A stretch of 64,000 nucleotides of DNA from Arthrobacter gallicola. GTDB taxonomy: Bacteria; Actinomycetota; Actinomycetes; Actinomycetales; Micrococcaceae. The notes below the pieces were generated by a model, which did not search any database, had not been told where the DNA came from, and worked only from the letters and a program-made list of their open reading frames with translations. Each line of letters opens with the position of its first letter. The first letter of the stretch is position 1. Where the stretch lies: the NCBI RefSeq assembly GCF_014836775.1, contig NZ_JACSQD010000001.1, forward strand, positions 602,185-666,184, read 5' to 3'. This document shows positions 29,145 through 43,133 of the stretch, in pieces. The translations under genes and the position numbers were made by a program.

Positions 29145-30139
29145 TGTGCGGATACTTCCTGTGGTGTTCGCTGGGAGGTGCTCTCACCGGAGAGCAGAAG
29201 GTAAAGGGCGGCCATCCGGACCGAGACGCCGTTGCTGACCTGGGCCAGCACGGTGGACCGCGGTGAGTCGGCGGCGCGGGAGGAGATCTCCAGTCCGCGG
29301 TTCATGGGACCGGGATGCAGCAGGATGGTGTCATCCAGGCCCAGGGAATCCAGCCGGTCCAGCCGGACGTCGTCGAAGCCCCAGCGGCGGGAGTACTCCC
29401 GGACGGTTGGGAAAAACGCCGAATGCATGCGCTCGGCCTGGACCCGGAGCATCATGACGGCATCAGGCTTGGACTCCAGGGTTTCATCGAGTGAGTAGCT
29501 CACCTTGCAGGGCCAGGACTCCACACCGAAGGGCAGGAGCGTGGGCGGAGCCACGAGCGTCACCTCGGCCCCGAGGGTCTTGAGCAGCCAGAGGTCGGAC
29601 CGCGCCACGCGTGAGTGCAGGATGTCTCCCACGATCGCCACGCGCATCCCGGAGAGGTCGGTACCCTGGGACGGCGTACCGTGCAGCCGCGCCCAGTGCC
29701 TGCGCATGGTGAACGCGTCCAGCAGCGCCTGGGTGGGATGTTCGTGCGTTCCGTCGCCGGCGTTCAGCACGGCGGCGTCGATCCAGCCGGAGTTGGCCAG
29801 CCTGGCCGGGGCGCCGGACGCACCGTGGCGGATAACGACGGCGTCGGCACCGATCGCGGCGAGGGTCTGGGCCGTGTCCTTAAGCGATTCGCCCTTGGAG
29901 ACCGATGATCCCTTGGCCGAGAAGTTGATGACGTCCGCGGAGAGGCGCTTGGCTGCGGCCTCAAAGGAAATCCGGGTGCGGGTGGAGTCTTCGAAGAACA
30001 GATTGACGACTGTCCGGCCGCGCAGGGCAGGGAGCTTTTTCACTTCCCGCTCCCCTACAGCAGCCATGGTCTCTGCGGTGTCCAGGATGGAAATGGCATC
30101 CTGGTGTGAGAGATCCAGGGTGGAGAGCAGGTGTTTCAT
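29141..30139 (-). CDS. pyrB: Aspartate carbamoyltransferase catalytic subunit
   Basis: Condenses carbamoyl phosphate and aspartate. 332 residues. The carbamoyl-phosphate loop is [13 protein letters not shown], with the HPTQALLD motif further on and [12 protein letters not shown] near the C-terminus. No regulatory pyrI is present. It overlaps pyrR by four bases (ATGA) and pyrC by four. Confidence 0.97.
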   Translation of the reverse strand: MKHLLSTLDLSHQDAISILDTAETMAAVGEREVKKLPALRGRTVVNLFFEDSTRTRISFEAAAKRLSADVINFSAKGSSVSKGESLKDTAQTLAAIGADAVVIRHGASGAPARLANSGWIDAAVLNAGDGTHEHPTQALLDAFTMRRHWARLHGTPSQGTDLSGMRVAIVGDILHSRVARSDLWLLKTLGAEVTLVAPPTLLPFGVESWPCKVSYSLDETLESKPDAVMMLRVQAERMHSAFFPTVREYSRRWGFDDVRLDRLDSLGLDDTILLHPGPMNRGLEISSRAADSPRSTVLAQVSNGVSVRMAALYLLLSGESTSQRTPQEVSAQ

Positions 30140-30717
30140 ACAGAGCCTTCGATCACAACTTCGTCTGCGGCGGGAACATCCGTTTCAACCAGCCGGACGC
30201 GGACTTTTTCCACGGCTGCGGTGGGCAGGTTCTTGCCCACGTGGTCGGCGCGGATGGGAAGTTCGCGGTGGCCCCGGTCCACCAGCACGGCAAGCCGCAC
30301 GGCGCGGGGCCGGCCCAGATCAACGAGAGCGTCCAGGGCGGCACGGATGGTGCGGCCGGAATAGAGGACGTCATCCACGAGGACCACGACTTTTCCGTCA
30401 ATGCCGCAGGCCGGAAGTTCGGTGGGGTACGGGGACCGGGTGGGCTGGTGGGCCAGATCGTCACGGAACATCGTGACGTCAAGCTGGCCGGTGATGGCGC
30501 CGGCGTCCACGGTGGGATCGGCGGCGGCGATTTTGGCGGCGAGACGCAGGGCCAGGGGATATCCGCGGCGCGGAATACCCATTAGAACCAGGTCGGTGCC
30601 ACCCTTGTTCGCCTCGAGAATTTCGTGGGCGATCCGCGTCAGGGCGCGGTCAATGTCAGCTGAAGCCAGAACGGTGCGGGCAGGCACTGCGGCCTGCGTG
30701 GGATCACTAAGATCCAT
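30136..30717 (-). CDS. pyrR: PyrR bifunctional regulator / uracil phosphoribosyltransferase
   Basis: RNA-binding regulator of pyrimidine genes with weak UPRTase activity. 193 residues from ATG 30717; an open frame continues upstream to 30744 but GGAGG precedes the ATG. The PRPP motif is [18 protein letters not shown], and the N-terminal [13 protein letters not shown] and [13 protein letters not shown] are family-typical. It heads the pyr operon (pyrR-pyrB-pyrC-PH protein-carA-carB-pyrF), and a PyrR-type RNA site lies next to its own ribosome-binding site, implying feedback control by UMP. Confidence 0.96.
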   Translation of the reverse strand: MDLSDPTQAAVPARTVLASADIDRALTRIAHEILEANKGGTDLVLMGIPRRGYPLALRLAAKIAAADPTVDAGAITGQLDVTMFRDDLAHQPTRSPYPTELPACGIDGKVVVLVDDVLYSGRTIRAALDALVDLGRPRAVRLAVLVDRGHRELPIRADHVGKNLPTAAVEKVRVRLVETDVPAADEVVIEGSV

Positions 30718-30722
30718 ATTCT

Positions 30723-30754
30723 GCTTCCTCCTTCCCCGCCTCACAGGACGGACT
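30723..30754 (-). promoter_or_regulatory. PyrR-binding RNA element overlapping the pyrR ribosome-binding region
   Basis: The minus-strand leader contains TCCTGTGAGGC (30748-30738), matching the core UCCNGNGAGGY of the PyrR-binding loop known from Bacillus. It is flanked by CCG and CGG that can close a short stem, and followed at once by AAGGAGG, the Shine-Dalgarno of pyrR. In mycobacteria PyrR represses translation through such a site. No terminator/antiterminator pair was seen, supporting translational rather than transcriptional control. Confidence 0.7.
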
Positions 30755-30830
30755 TAAAGGTTGAATGCCCTTCAAAGCTATCACAGCGGACCGGCCCGGA
30801 TATTGTTGGGTCCATGACAGGCAACCGCAC

Positions 30831-32027
30831 ATGACGTCCCCGCCCGGACCGGGCCTGACAAGTCAGCCCGGACAGCCGGCAGACGGCATCGCGCCTCTTC
30901 AGGTGCCGCCCGGTCCACGGTCCCGCAGCGGCACCATGGTGAATGTGCTGCTGATCGCCGCGGCTGCGGTGGTGGTGCTGCTGGTGGGTTTCTTCCTTTT
31001 CGCCGCGCTGGGCAGCGAGGCGTTTATCCTGTGCGGCTTCCTGGCACTGATTCCGCTGGGTATCTGCCTGCTGGGGCTGCGCTGGATCGACCGGTGGGAA
31101 CCGGAACCGCGGGCCATCCTGCTGTTCGCCTTTCTTTGGGGTGCAGGGGTGTCCGTGGCCATCACCGTGGCACTGGGCAGCATGGTTAATGAGGTCCTGA
31201 TGACGCTGCTGCCGCTGACACCGGCGGACGTTATTGCCACCGTGGTCCAGGCGCCCCTGGTGGAAGAGGCGGCTAAAGGTCTTGGTGTCCTGCTTCTGGT
31301 TTTTGTCCGGCGCAGCCATTTCGACGGCCCGCTGGACGGGATTGTCTACGCGGGCATGGTCGGTGCCGGGTTCGCCTTCACGGAAAACATCCTCTACTTC
31401 AGCGCCGCCCTCTTTGAAACCGGAGGGGTGGGCCTGCAGCTGGGCTTCGTGTTCGTGCTGCGCGGGCTCTTCTCCCCCTTCGCCCATGTGATTTTCACCG
31501 CAGCAGTGGGTGTGGCCCTGGGGCTTGCCGTTCGCAAGCCGGGCAGCGTAAGGATCCTGGTCGGTTTCGCAGCCGGTCTGGCCGTGGCCGTCCTGGGACA
31601 CATGTTCTGGAACGGCGGCATGGCACTGGTCTACGACGACTTCTTCCTGTTCTACTTCCTGCTCCAGGTCCCGCTGTTCGCCCTCGCCCTGGCCGGAGTC
31701 GCTTACCTTCGCCGCGCCGAGCAGCGCCTCACAGCGGAGCGGCTGGGTGAATATGCGGCCGCTGGCTGGTTTACTCCTGCCGAGGTGGACATGCTGGCCA
31801 CCCGGTCCGGCCGGCGGCAGGCCCTGCGCTGGGCCGGAAGTTTCGGAGCCAAGCCCGCCATGCGGGACTTTATCCGGGAGGCAACAAATCTGGCCCTAAC
31901 GCGGCAGCAGCTGGTGAACGGCCGGGATCTGCGCAGTAATGCGGCCCGTGAGGGCCGGATCCTGGCTGGGCTGCTCCGGACCCGGGCCGCACTTCTGCAG
32001 CCCGCAGGCAGAGCCGGACGCGGCTGA
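30831..32027 (+). CDS. PrsW-family intramembrane metalloprotease
   Basis: Polytopic membrane protein, about 398 residues from ATG 30831. Family motifs are QAPLVEEAAKGLGVL (Glu-Glu-x-x-Lys), GFAFTENILYF, HVIFTAAVGVALG and GHMFWNGG, which together form the predicted metal site of PrsW and related proteases. Bacillus PrsW cleaves an anti-sigma factor; the substrate here is unknown. A TATTGT (30801-30806) seven bases before an ATG at 30814 suggests a leaderless transcript with a six-codon ORF whose stop overlaps the 30831 start as ATGA; the upstream in-frame ATG at 30765 seems less likely. Confidence 0.88.
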   Translation: MTSPPGPGLTSQPGQPADGIAPLQVPPGPRSRSGTMVNVLLIAAAAVVVLLVGFFLFAALGSEAFILCGFLALIPLGICLLGLRWIDRWEPEPRAILLFAFLWGAGVSVAITVALGSMVNEVLMTLLPLTPADVIATVVQAPLVEEAAKGLGVLLLVFVRRSHFDGPLDGIVYAGMVGAGFAFTENILYFSAALFETGGVGLQLGFVFVLRGLFSPFAHVIFTAAVGVALGLAVRKPGSVRILVGFAAGLAVAVLGHMFWNGGMALVYDDFFLFYFLLQVPLFALALAGVAYLRRAEQRLTAERLGEYAAAGWFTPAEVDMLATRSGRRQALRWAGSFGAKPAMRDFIREATNLALTRQQLVNGRDLRSNAAREGRILAGLLRTRAALLQPAGRAGRG

Positions 32028-32077
32028 TAGCGCACAGGTGCCCGCGGGCGCCGGCTGCAATCCCTCGTCCGGGCAGC

Positions 32078-32111
32078 ACAATGCCCGACAGGCTAACCTG
32101 CCGGGCATTGT
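32078..32111. terminator. Bidirectional terminator between prsW-type gene and nusB
   Basis: ACAATGCCCG (32078-32087) and CGGGCATTGT (32102-32111) form a 10-bp stem, extended by an inner CAGG/CCTG pairing. It lies between two convergent genes. No U-tract follows on either strand. Confidence 0.65.
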
Positions 32112-32145
32112 CAAAAGTGTCCTGCGGAGACAGGCTTGCGCGCCG

Positions 32146-32556
32146 CTAGGCGAGCAGCGAGTCCTTCAGCTGGTGCAGCCGGCCAAGCAGCCCGTTGATG
32201 AACGCGGGTGATTCATCGGTGGAGAGGGTCTTGGCCAGTTCCACGGCCTCGCTGATGGCCACCTTGTCCGGAACGTCGTCGTTGTAGAGCAGCTCCCAGC
32301 TGCCGATGCGCAGGATGATGCGGTCAACGGCGGGCATCCGGTCCAGCGGCCAGCCCTGCGAGTAGGTACTCAGGAACTCGTCGATCTGCGCCTGCTTGGC
32401 AATAACCCCTTCCACCAGGTCCATGGTGTACGGGTTAATGACCTGATCTGTCTGCTCCCGGCGGGAACGGAGGGACTCAAGCGGAGATATGGAACGCTGC
32501 TCCGCTTCGAAGAGCACCTCAAGTGCCCTGGTCCGGGCTTTACTGCGTGCACTCAC
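32146..32556 (-). CDS. nusB: Transcription antitermination factor NusB
   Basis: 136-residue all-helical RNA-binding protein of the rRNA antitermination complex. Typical segments are [15 protein letters not shown] near the start, [23 protein letters not shown] and [28 protein letters not shown]. It overlaps efp by four bases and is the last gene of the minus-strand aro-efp-nusB series. Confidence 0.95.
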   Translation of the reverse strand: MSARSKARTRALEVLFEAEQRSISPLESLRSRREQTDQVINPYTMDLVEGVIAKQAQIDEFLSTYSQGWPLDRMPAVDRIILRIGSWELLYNDDVPDKVAISEAVELAKTLSTDESPAFINGLLGRLHQLKDSLLA

Positions 32557-33116
32557 TCGTTAACGCGTCCCAGGTAGTCGCCGGTGCGGGTATCAACCTT
32601 CACCTTGGTGCCGGTTTCCAGGAACAGGGGCACCTGGATTTCGTAGCCGGTTTCCACGGTGGCGGGCTTGGTGCCGCCGGTGGAGCGGTCGCCCTGCAGG
32701 CCCGGTTCGGTGTAGGTGATTTCCAGGACAACCGATGCCGGCAGCTCAATGTAGAGCGGGGAACCCTCGTGAATGGCGATGGTCACCATCATGGACTCAA
32801 GCATGAAGTTGGCGTAGTCACCGACGATGACGCCCGGTACGGTGAGCTGGTCGTAATCCGACGTGTCCATGAACACGTAGTCATCGCCGTCCTTGTACAG
32901 GTACTGGTAGTCGCGGCGGTCAACGGTGGCAGTTTCAATCTTGATGCCGGCGTTGAACGTCTTGTCGACGACCTTGCCCGAACGGACGTTGCGCATTTTG
33001 GTACGGACGAACGCACCACCCTTGCCCGGCTTTACGTGCTGGAACTCAATGATGCTCCAGAGGTTGCCTTCAAGCTTCAGCACCGTGCCGTTCTTGATGT
33101 CGTTGGTCGTTGCCAC
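32553..33116 (-). CDS. efp: Translation elongation factor P
   Basis: Relieves ribosome stalling at polyproline stretches. 187 residues, three beta-barrel domains. The tip of domain I reads KPGKGGAF with Lys32 at the tip, and the C-terminal signature is [13 protein letters not shown]. Actinobacterial EF-P has been reported to work with an unmodified lysine in a PGKGP loop; here the last loop residue is Gly (see findings). The 89 bases between its start and aroB may hold its own promoter. Confidence 0.97.
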   Translation of the reverse strand: MATTNDIKNGTVLKLEGNLWSIIEFQHVKPGKGGAFVRTKMRNVRSGKVVDKTFNAGIKIETATVDRRDYQYLYKDGDDYVFMDTSDYDQLTVPGVIVGDYANFMLESMMVTIAIHEGSPLYIELPASVVLEITYTEPGLQGDRSTGGTKPATVETGYEIQVPLFLETGTKVKVDTRTGDYLGRVNE

Positions 33117-33205
33117 AGTTTCTCTTTCGTCGTTTCGCGTAACTACGTGTCTTGTCCGTCGACCATTCTACCTGTTCGGCGAAACCGCCCACGATGCCGG
33201 AGGCC

Positions 33206-34833
<1,628 letters not shown>

Positions 34834-34841
<8 letters not shown>

Positions 34842-36045
34842 CGGTGCCGGTGCCGGTCGATCCAAGGGATGCCGGGATGTTCTCGAGGTAGGTGCGCAGG
34901 TTCCGCGCGGTCTCGGCCACTGAATCGCCGCCAAACTTTTCCGTGACGGCTTCCGCCAGGACCAGTGCGACCATGGCTTCGGCCACAACGCCGGCTGCCG
35001 GTACGGCACAGACATCCGAACGCTGGTGATGCGCACGCGCAGGTTCACCGGTGCTGACGTCGACCGTCTTCAGCGCACGGGGAACCGTGGCAATGGGTTT
35101 CATCGCAGCGCGGACGCGCAGGACTTCCCCGATGCTCATGCCGCCTTCGATTCCACCGGCCCGGTTACCTGAACGGACCACCTGTCCGTTTTCATCCTTC
35201 AGGATTTCATCATGGGCGGCCGAACCGCGGCGCGTGGCGGTGAGGAACCCGTCTCCGACCTCAACACCCTTGATCGCCTGGATGCCCATCAGGGCTCCGG
35301 CAATCCGGGCGTCCAGCCGGCGGTCCCAGTGCACGTAGCTGCCCAGTCCCGGAGGCAGGTTGTAGGCAAGGACTTCCACCACGCCGCCGAGGGTCTCCCC
35401 CTCCTTGTGCGCGGCGTCCACCTCAGCGACCATTGCTTCGGTCACTGCGGGGTCGAAGCAGCGCATGGGATTGGCGTCAAGGGCGGCCACGTCGCCGGGG
35501 GCGGGCAGGGCTGCTCCTTCCGGAGAGCTGACGCCGGCGATTGCCACGGTGTGGCTCACAAGCTCAATGCCGAGTTCCTTCAGGAAGGCGGCGGCGACGG
35601 CGCCGAGGGCAACCCGGGCTGCCGTTTCCCGGGCACTGGCGCGTTCAAGGACCGGACGTGCCTCGTCGAATCCGTACTTCTGCATACCGGTGAAATCCGC
35701 GTGGCCCGGGCGGGGCCGGGTCAGCGGTGCGTTGCGGGCCTGACCGGCCAGGATCTCCGGGTCCACGGGATCTGATGCCATGATCTGTTCCCACTTGGGC
35801 CATTCGGTATTGGCGATCTCGATGGCGATGGGACCACCCTGGGTCAGTCCGTGCCGGACACCGCCGAGGATCCGCACCTCGTCCTGCTCAAACTTCATCC
35901 GGGCACCGCGGCCATAACCGAGCCGCCGGCGGGCCAGCGCCTCCTGGATGGACGGCGTGCTTACTTCGACGCCGGCGGGGACGCCCTCAACAATTCCAAC
36001 CAGTGCAGGCCCATGGGACTCACCGGCGGTCAACCAACGCAACAT
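34834..36045 (-). CDS. aroC: Chorismate synthase
   Basis: Final step of the shikimate pathway, FMN-dependent. 403 residues. Signatures are [16 protein letters not shown] at the N-terminus, [24 protein letters not shown] next, [17 protein letters not shown] [14 protein letters not shown], and [16 protein letters not shown]. It is followed by aroK with an overlap and preceded by aroE, 32 bases away. Confidence 0.97.
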
Positions 36046-36077
36046 GGCTTCAATACTGCCATGTCCCGCTAGTGGCT

Positions 36078-36956
36078 TCAGCGCGGAGGCAGTCCCACTG
36101 CGTCACACATCACGTTTATGACGGCAGGTTCGTCGCGGAAGGCATCCCCGGTGAAAAGGCGGACCTGTTCCACGGCCTGGTAGAGGAGCATTTCCAGTCC
36201 GGGCACGATCGTTCCACCGGCTGCCTGCCAGGCCCCGGCAATGGCGCTGGGCCAGGGATCGTAGGCAGCGTCCAGCAGCACCGCCCCCGGGCGCCGGCTG
36301 CCCAGGGCTGCGAACTCACCGGCAATCCCGTCGGCGCCGTGCGGCGGCAGGGTGCAGATCACGACGTCGGCTTCCGCACAGGCGGCGGCTGCGGTGTCCC
36401 AGCCGTGCAGCTCCACGCCCACACCAAGCCGGTCGCCCACTTCCTGGACGGCGGGCCGGCCACCGGCATTGCCGCGGAAGCTGCGGGCATACACATCGAC
36501 GCTGGCGCAGCCCAGCCGGTCCAGTGCCGCCACCGCGGCGGTGGCGGTTCCTCCGGCCCCGAGTATGGCTGCCCGGGGCGCTTCGCCGGCACCGGCATGG
36601 CGCAGGGCGTTGACCAGGCCGGCAACGTCCGTGTTCCAGCCGGTCAGCACCGGCCCGGCAGCGCCGGGTTCGAACGTGACCGTGTTGATAACACCAAGTG
36701 CGTCCGCCAGGGGATCCAGTGTGTCCACGGCGGCAGCCATGGCGCTTTTCAGGGGCATGGTGACAGAGAGGCCGTTCCAGCCCGGTTCGCGGCGGACGGC
36801 CGCGGCGAAGTCCGCCGCGGCCCCCTCTTCCACGTCAATGGCATCGTAGGCGCAGTCGAATCCCAGGAACCGGTACGCGGCACGGTGCAGCTCAGGTGAG
36901 CGCGAATGCCCGATCGGATGCCCCAGAACCGCTGCCCGCCGCTGGTGGGCGGCCAA
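36078..36956 (-). CDS. aroE: Shikimate dehydrogenase
   Basis: NADP-dependent reduction of 3-dehydroshikimate. 292 residues from TTG 36956, which immediately follows the mltG TAA. The substrate motif is [13 protein letters not shown], followed by [10 protein letters not shown] (catalytic Lys), [13 protein letters not shown] and the nucleotide loop [14 protein letters not shown]. The adenine-phosphate binding region YARSF differs from the usual NRT, so cofactor preference may vary. It clusters with aroC, aroK and aroB, covering four of the seven shikimate steps. Confidence 0.94.
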   Translation of the reverse strand: MAAHQRRAAVLGHPIGHSRSPELHRAAYRFLGFDCAYDAIDVEEGAAADFAAAVRREPGWNGLSVTMPLKSAMAAAVDTLDPLADALGVINTVTFEPGAAGPVLTGWNTDVAGLVNALRHAGAGEAPRAAILGAGGTATAAVAALDRLGCASVDVYARSFRGNAGGRPAVQEVGDRLGVGVELHGWDTAAAACAEADVVICTLPPHGADGIAGEFAALGSRRPGAVLLDAAYDPWPSAIAGAWQAAGGTIVPGLEMLLYQAVEQVRLFTGDAFRDEPAVINVMCDAVGLPPR

Positions 36957-38285
36957 TTACTCGCACCTTCCGGCGTCCTGCGTGCCGCACCATTCCTGGT
37001 ACTCCGCGACATAACGGGCATGCTCGGCCAGGGTTGAGGAGAACTCTGTCTTGCCGGTGTCCAGGTTGACCGTGACCCAGTAGAAGTACGGGACGTTGGC
37101 CGGGTTGGCAGCCGCCTTGATGGCTTCAATACTCGGTGAACCGATCGGGCCCACGGGCAGCCCGGGATTCGCGTACGTGTTGTACCGGTTGCCCTTGTCT
37201 GCCTTCTCCTCGGGCGTGAGGTTGTAGCTCTTCCGGCCCAGGCCGTACGTCACCGTGGCGTCGGACTGGATCAGCCCGTTGGTCTCGGTGTTGTCAGCGC
37301 GCAGCCGGTTTTCAATGGCTCCGGCGACCGTGGCGTAATCTGCCTCGCCTGCCTCGGCCTGAATGATGCTGGCCTTCGTCAGGACGTCGTACTGCGCGGA
37401 GGGATCGCTCACTCCGCTTTCCTCGAGGGCTGCAAAAGCGTTGTCGACCATCTCCGTGACAATCTCCGTGGCGGTGCTCTCGACCGGGAAACGGTACTCC
37501 CCCGGGAAAAGGTAGCCTTCCAGGCTCACGGCCTTTTCCGGCAGACCGAAGGCCTGAGGACTGGCGGCCAGGGCTTCAAACTCCGCCAGTGGAATACCGG
37601 TGGACTGGACCAAAATGTCGAAGGTCTCGCTCTGGCGGAGGTCGCGGGCGACGGCTGCGTAGTGGACCGCCGTACCGCCGTCACCGAGCAGAGCGTTGAC
37701 CGCACCGGAGGCTGACATCTGGAAGCGCATCTCATAGGTGCCCGGCTGGATTTCGCGTCCGTCGGCCTCCTGCTGGAATGCCTCGACGAACTTCTTGCTC
37801 GTGGCCACGATGTCCTGGGCAACAAGGTTGTCCCCGATCAGGAGCGGCCCTTCGCCGGGTTGGACCACGAAAGATACTGTTCCCTCGCCCGGGCCCGGGT
37901 AATCCTTTGTCTCATTCATTCCGAGCAGGTCGCGCAGGAACAGGGTCAGGCCGAAAACGACTCCGGCGAAGACGGCAAGGACAACCACCATCACCAGCGT
38001 GCGGCGGCGGCGCCTGCGCTGTTTGTCCCGGGAAGGCCGCCGGCTGCGCCGGCTGGGCGGTTCTTCAGCGAAGAAAGTCTGGACCACGGGGGCGGGCTCG
38101 GCATAGGCGGGCTCAGCAGAGGCAGCCTCGTCGTGTCCGGCGCTTTCGTAGCCACCGGCATAGGGCTCCGGATGGCCGTCGGCGGCGCCGTATCCCGGCG
38201 CAGGAGCAGCTTCACCGGCAGTGCCGGCGGCACCGTATTCCGGTTCCTGTCCCGGCGGACGATGGTCGGGATACCTGTGGCTCAC
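36957..38285 (-). CDS. mltG: Endolytic murein transglycosylase MltG
   Basis: Membrane-anchored enzyme that cuts nascent glycan strands. 442 residues: a long acidic, Pro/Ala-rich cytoplasmic N-terminus with an Arg-rich tract, one membrane segment (about residues 92-114), a LysM-like subdomain, then the YceG catalytic domain. The catalytic motif reads KASIIQAEAGE; the family consensus has Glu where the first Gln stands but the later Glu is kept. IQSDATVTYGLG and NTYANPGLPVGPIGSP are diagnostic. It overlaps ruvX by four bases. Confidence 0.93.
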   Translation of the reverse strand: MSHRYPDHRPPGQEPEYGAAGTAGEAAPAPGYGAADGHPEPYAGGYESAGHDEAASAEPAYAEPAPVVQTFFAEEPPSRRSRRPSRDKQRRRRRRTLVMVVVLAVFAGVVFGLTLFLRDLLGMNETKDYPGPGEGTVSFVVQPGEGPLLIGDNLVAQDIVATSKKFVEAFQQEADGREIQPGTYEMRFQMSASGAVNALLGDGGTAVHYAAVARDLRQSETFDILVQSTGIPLAEFEALAASPQAFGLPEKAVSLEGYLFPGEYRFPVESTATEIVTEMVDNAFAALEESGVSDPSAQYDVLTKASIIQAEAGEADYATVAGAIENRLRADNTETNGLIQSDATVTYGLGRKSYNLTPEEKADKGNRYNTYANPGLPVGPIGSPSIEAIKAAANPANVPYFYWVTVNLDTGKTEFSSTLAEHARYVAEYQEWCGTQDAGRCE

Positions 38286-38851
38286 GGCGCTGAATCGCTT
38301 TCGGGGCGGCTTTCCTCGGAAATTGTTTGCTCCTCGTTAGGGGCCGGAGCCGCGGATCGCGTGCTCCGGCGAAATGTGACCGATGCCCCCACATCGCGTC
38401 CAAGGGAACGCTGCATGTCAATGGCCTGCTGCAAAATACCCACAGCGGCCACTTGGTCTACCACTCTACGGTGATTTCGGGTGTCCAAGCCAGCTTCCCT
38501 TAGCGAGCGGTGCGCGCTGACGGTGGTCAGCCGCTCATCAATCAGGCGCACCGGTACCTGGAGGCCAGCGCGGTCGAGCGCTTCAGCCAGCGCCTGCGCG
38601 TAGTCCCGGGCCATGGCCGTTGAGGCGGTTTCTGTGCCGCGCATGCTCTGGGGCAGGCCAACGAACACCTGGACAACACCTCGCTCCCCGGCTTCGCGGA
38701 CCAGCACGGCGATGTCACTGTTTTTCTTCGCGTCCCGCTTGAGCGTCCGGACCGGCGTGGCCAGGAGCGCGTCGGGGTCGCAGATTGCGACTCCGACGCG
38801 CGCCTGGCCGACGTCGACTCCGAGCTTTGGTCCGCGCGGATAGTCGGGCAT
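38282..38851 (-). CDS. ruvX: RuvX/YqgF-type nuclease, putative Holliday junction resolvase
   Basis: 189-residue RNase H-fold protein. The conserved LGVDVGQARVGVAICD opens the fold, followed by VFVGLPQSMRGTE and LIDERLTTVSAH, with the C-terminal acidic residue near NHRRVVDQVAA. In Escherichia coli the protein acts in 16S rRNA processing; a resolvase role is by fold. A 25-residue tail is specific to this protein. It is 8 bases downstream of alaS. Confidence 0.93.
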   Translation of the reverse strand: MPDYPRGPKLGVDVGQARVGVAICDPDALLATPVRTLKRDAKKNSDIAVLVREAGERGVVQVFVGLPQSMRGTETASTAMARDYAQALAEALDRAGLQVPVRLIDERLTTVSAHRSLREAGLDTRNHRRVVDQVAAVGILQQAIDMQRSLGRDVGASVTFRRSTRSAAPAPNEEQTISEESRPESDSAP

Positions 38852-38859
38852 CAGCGGTG

Positions 38860-41553
<2,694 letters not shown>

Positions 41554-41614
41554 GGTGTTTGTAACCCTTCTGGTAAATCAGGCACGCGCAGGGCAGCTGC
41601 ACGCGGGAGAAAAG

Positions 41615-41869
41615 TCAGCGGCGCGCGGCTGACATGGTGCCGGCGACGGTGTCAGTGGTTTCCAGCCCAAGGGCGGAGCGGAGCTCACCCTCCCGCTGAT
41701 TCATGGCGTCGCGGAACGCATCGGTGAAATAGTGCACGGTGTCGGTGGCGCTGCCGACGGCGCGGTTGAGTCCGGCGGGGCCCAGCGTTTCCCTGGCCTC
41801 CGAAAGACGGCGGACGGCGATGACGCCGATGGTGATGCCGATCGACATCCAAAACACACGCTTAATCAT
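41615..41869 (-). CDS. Small membrane-anchored protein (DUF6167-like)
   Basis: 84 residues with one N-terminal hydrophobic segment (VFWMSIGITIGVIAV) and a polar helical remainder. Such proteins are found between alaS and the DUF948 protein in many actinobacteria. The function is unknown; a role in envelope organisation is only a guess from the membrane anchor and position. Confidence 0.85.
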   Translation of the reverse strand: MIKRVFWMSIGITIGVIAVRRLSEARETLGPAGLNRAVGSATDTVHYFTDAFRDAMNQREGELRSALGLETTDTVAGTMSAARR

Positions 41870-41902
41870 GGCTGCTCCTGTGGTTGGCTGTAGCGGTCAG
41901 GG

Positions 41903-42277
41903 CTAGCGGCTGCGGCGGCCGCGGCCGGCGGGGCGGCGGGCGGCCAGTGCTGTGCGCACACCGTAGGTGAAAGCGGAGACCTTGATCAACGGGGAGCCGA
42001 CGGTGGCCGCGATCAGTGATGTCAGCGCCGACACGTTCGCGGACGCGTCGGAGACATTCGAGGAAATGCCGTCCACTTTCTGCAGCTGCAGGTTAGTGGT
42101 GGAAACGGTGGTGGTCACTTCGTCGATCAACGGAGTGGTTTCTTCACTGAGGGTTTTGATGGATCCGCGAAGTTCATCGAAGACCTTTCCCAGTTTGATG
42201 ATGGGTACGGCCAGCAGCGCAACAAGCACGGCAAATACGCCCGCTGCGATCAGACCAGCGATATCTCCACCTGACAT
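41903..42277 (-). CDS. DUF948 domain membrane protein
   Basis: 124 residues from ATG 42277, preceded by CCAAGGAGAACC. One N-terminal membrane segment (GLIAAGVFAVLVALLAVPI), then a helical region (about 30-90) likely forming a coiled coil, then a basic tail. The family is widespread in Gram-positive bacteria and has no settled role. It pairs with the small membrane protein downstream, 33 bases away. Confidence 0.88.
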   Translation of the reverse strand: MSGGDIAGLIAAGVFAVLVALLAVPIIKLGKVFDELRGSIKTLSEETTPLIDEVTTTVSTTNLQLQKVDGISSNVSDASANVSALTSLIAATVGSPLIKVSAFTYGVRTALAARRPAGRGRRSR

Positions 42278-42432
42278 GGTTCTCCTTGGGATCGGTTCGA
42301 AGACATTTCCGCTATGTACCTTACCCATTTACGGGCCGGGACACTTACTTTGGCCCGGACGGCAGGGGGCTTTCCGCGGCACTGAAGCCGGCGGCGGGGC
42401 GGCAGGCACGTCCGAAAGGGGCCGCCAAACGA

Positions 42433-42464
42433 AACAGCCCGCGGCACGGGGGCCGCGGGCTGTT
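42433..42464 (-). terminator. Intrinsic terminator downstream of rpsD
   Basis: AACAGCCCGCGGC and GCCGCGGGCTGTT form a perfect 13-bp stem with a 6-base loop, followed on the minus strand by TCGTTTGG. It lies 43 bases beyond the rpsD stop and should separate it from the DUF948 gene. Confidence 0.85.
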
Positions 42465-42506
42465 CCGGTTTCGCCTTGTGTTCCCGGAACCGGGAACGCA
42501 GTCGAA

Positions 42507-43133
42507 TTAGCGTGCGTAGTATTCCACCACGAGCTGCTCTTCGCAGGTCACGGGAATTTCCGAGCGCTTCGGACGGCGAACCAGGCGGGCCTGCAGCTTC
42601 TCCAGGGAGACATCCAGGTAACCCGGAACAGCGGGCAGGACGTCGCGGTGGGCACCGGCAGCGGCAACCTGGAACGGCGTCATGGTCTCGCTGCGCTGGT
42701 GCACATGGATGAGCTGGCCTTCGGACACGCGGAACGACGGGCGGTCCACGCGGGCGCCGTCAACCATGATGTGACGGTGCACAACAAGCTGGCGGGCCTG
42801 GGCGATCGTCCGGGCAAAGCCGGCACGCAGCACGAGGGCGTCAAGACGCATCTCGAGAAGCTCGATCAGGTTTTCACCGGTCAGACCGGCGGTGCGGCGG
42901 GCTTCCTCGAAGACACGGGTCATCTGTGCTTCGCGGATGCCGTACTGTGCACGCAGGCGCTGCTTTTCACGCAGACGTACTGCGTAGTCGCTGTCCTGCT
43001 TGCGGCGGGCGCGGCCGTGCTCACCCGGGGGGTAAGGCCGACGCTCGAAGTACTTTGCTGCCTTGGGGGTCAAAGCAATGCCGAGGGCGCGCGAAGCGCG
43101 GGCCTGACGGCGTGCACGTGTTGAATTAGCCAC
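42507..43133 (-). CDS. rpsD: 30S ribosomal protein S4 (cysteine-free form)
   Basis: Primary 16S rRNA-binding protein, 208 residues. GTG 43133 (MANSTRARRQ) is preferred because AAAGGTGAAC precedes it; GTG 43139 is in frame too. The S4 domain is visible as RLDALVLRAGFARTIAQARQ and VVHRHIMVDG. The N-terminus lacks the usual zinc-binding cysteines, so this is a C-minus S4. The gene stands alone, away from other ribosomal genes, with 280 bases of upstream non-coding DNA in which I found no clear S4 operator or promoter. Confidence 0.97.
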   Translation of the reverse strand: MANSTRARRQARASRALGIALTPKAAKYFERRPYPPGEHGRARRKQDSDYAVRLREKQRLRAQYGIREAQMTRVFEEARRTAGLTGENLIELLEMRLDALVLRAGFARTIAQARQLVVHRHIMVDGARVDRPSFRVSEGQLIHVHQRSETMTPFQVAAAGAHRDVLPAVPGYLDVSLEKLQARLVRRPKRSEIPVTCEEQLVVEYYAR

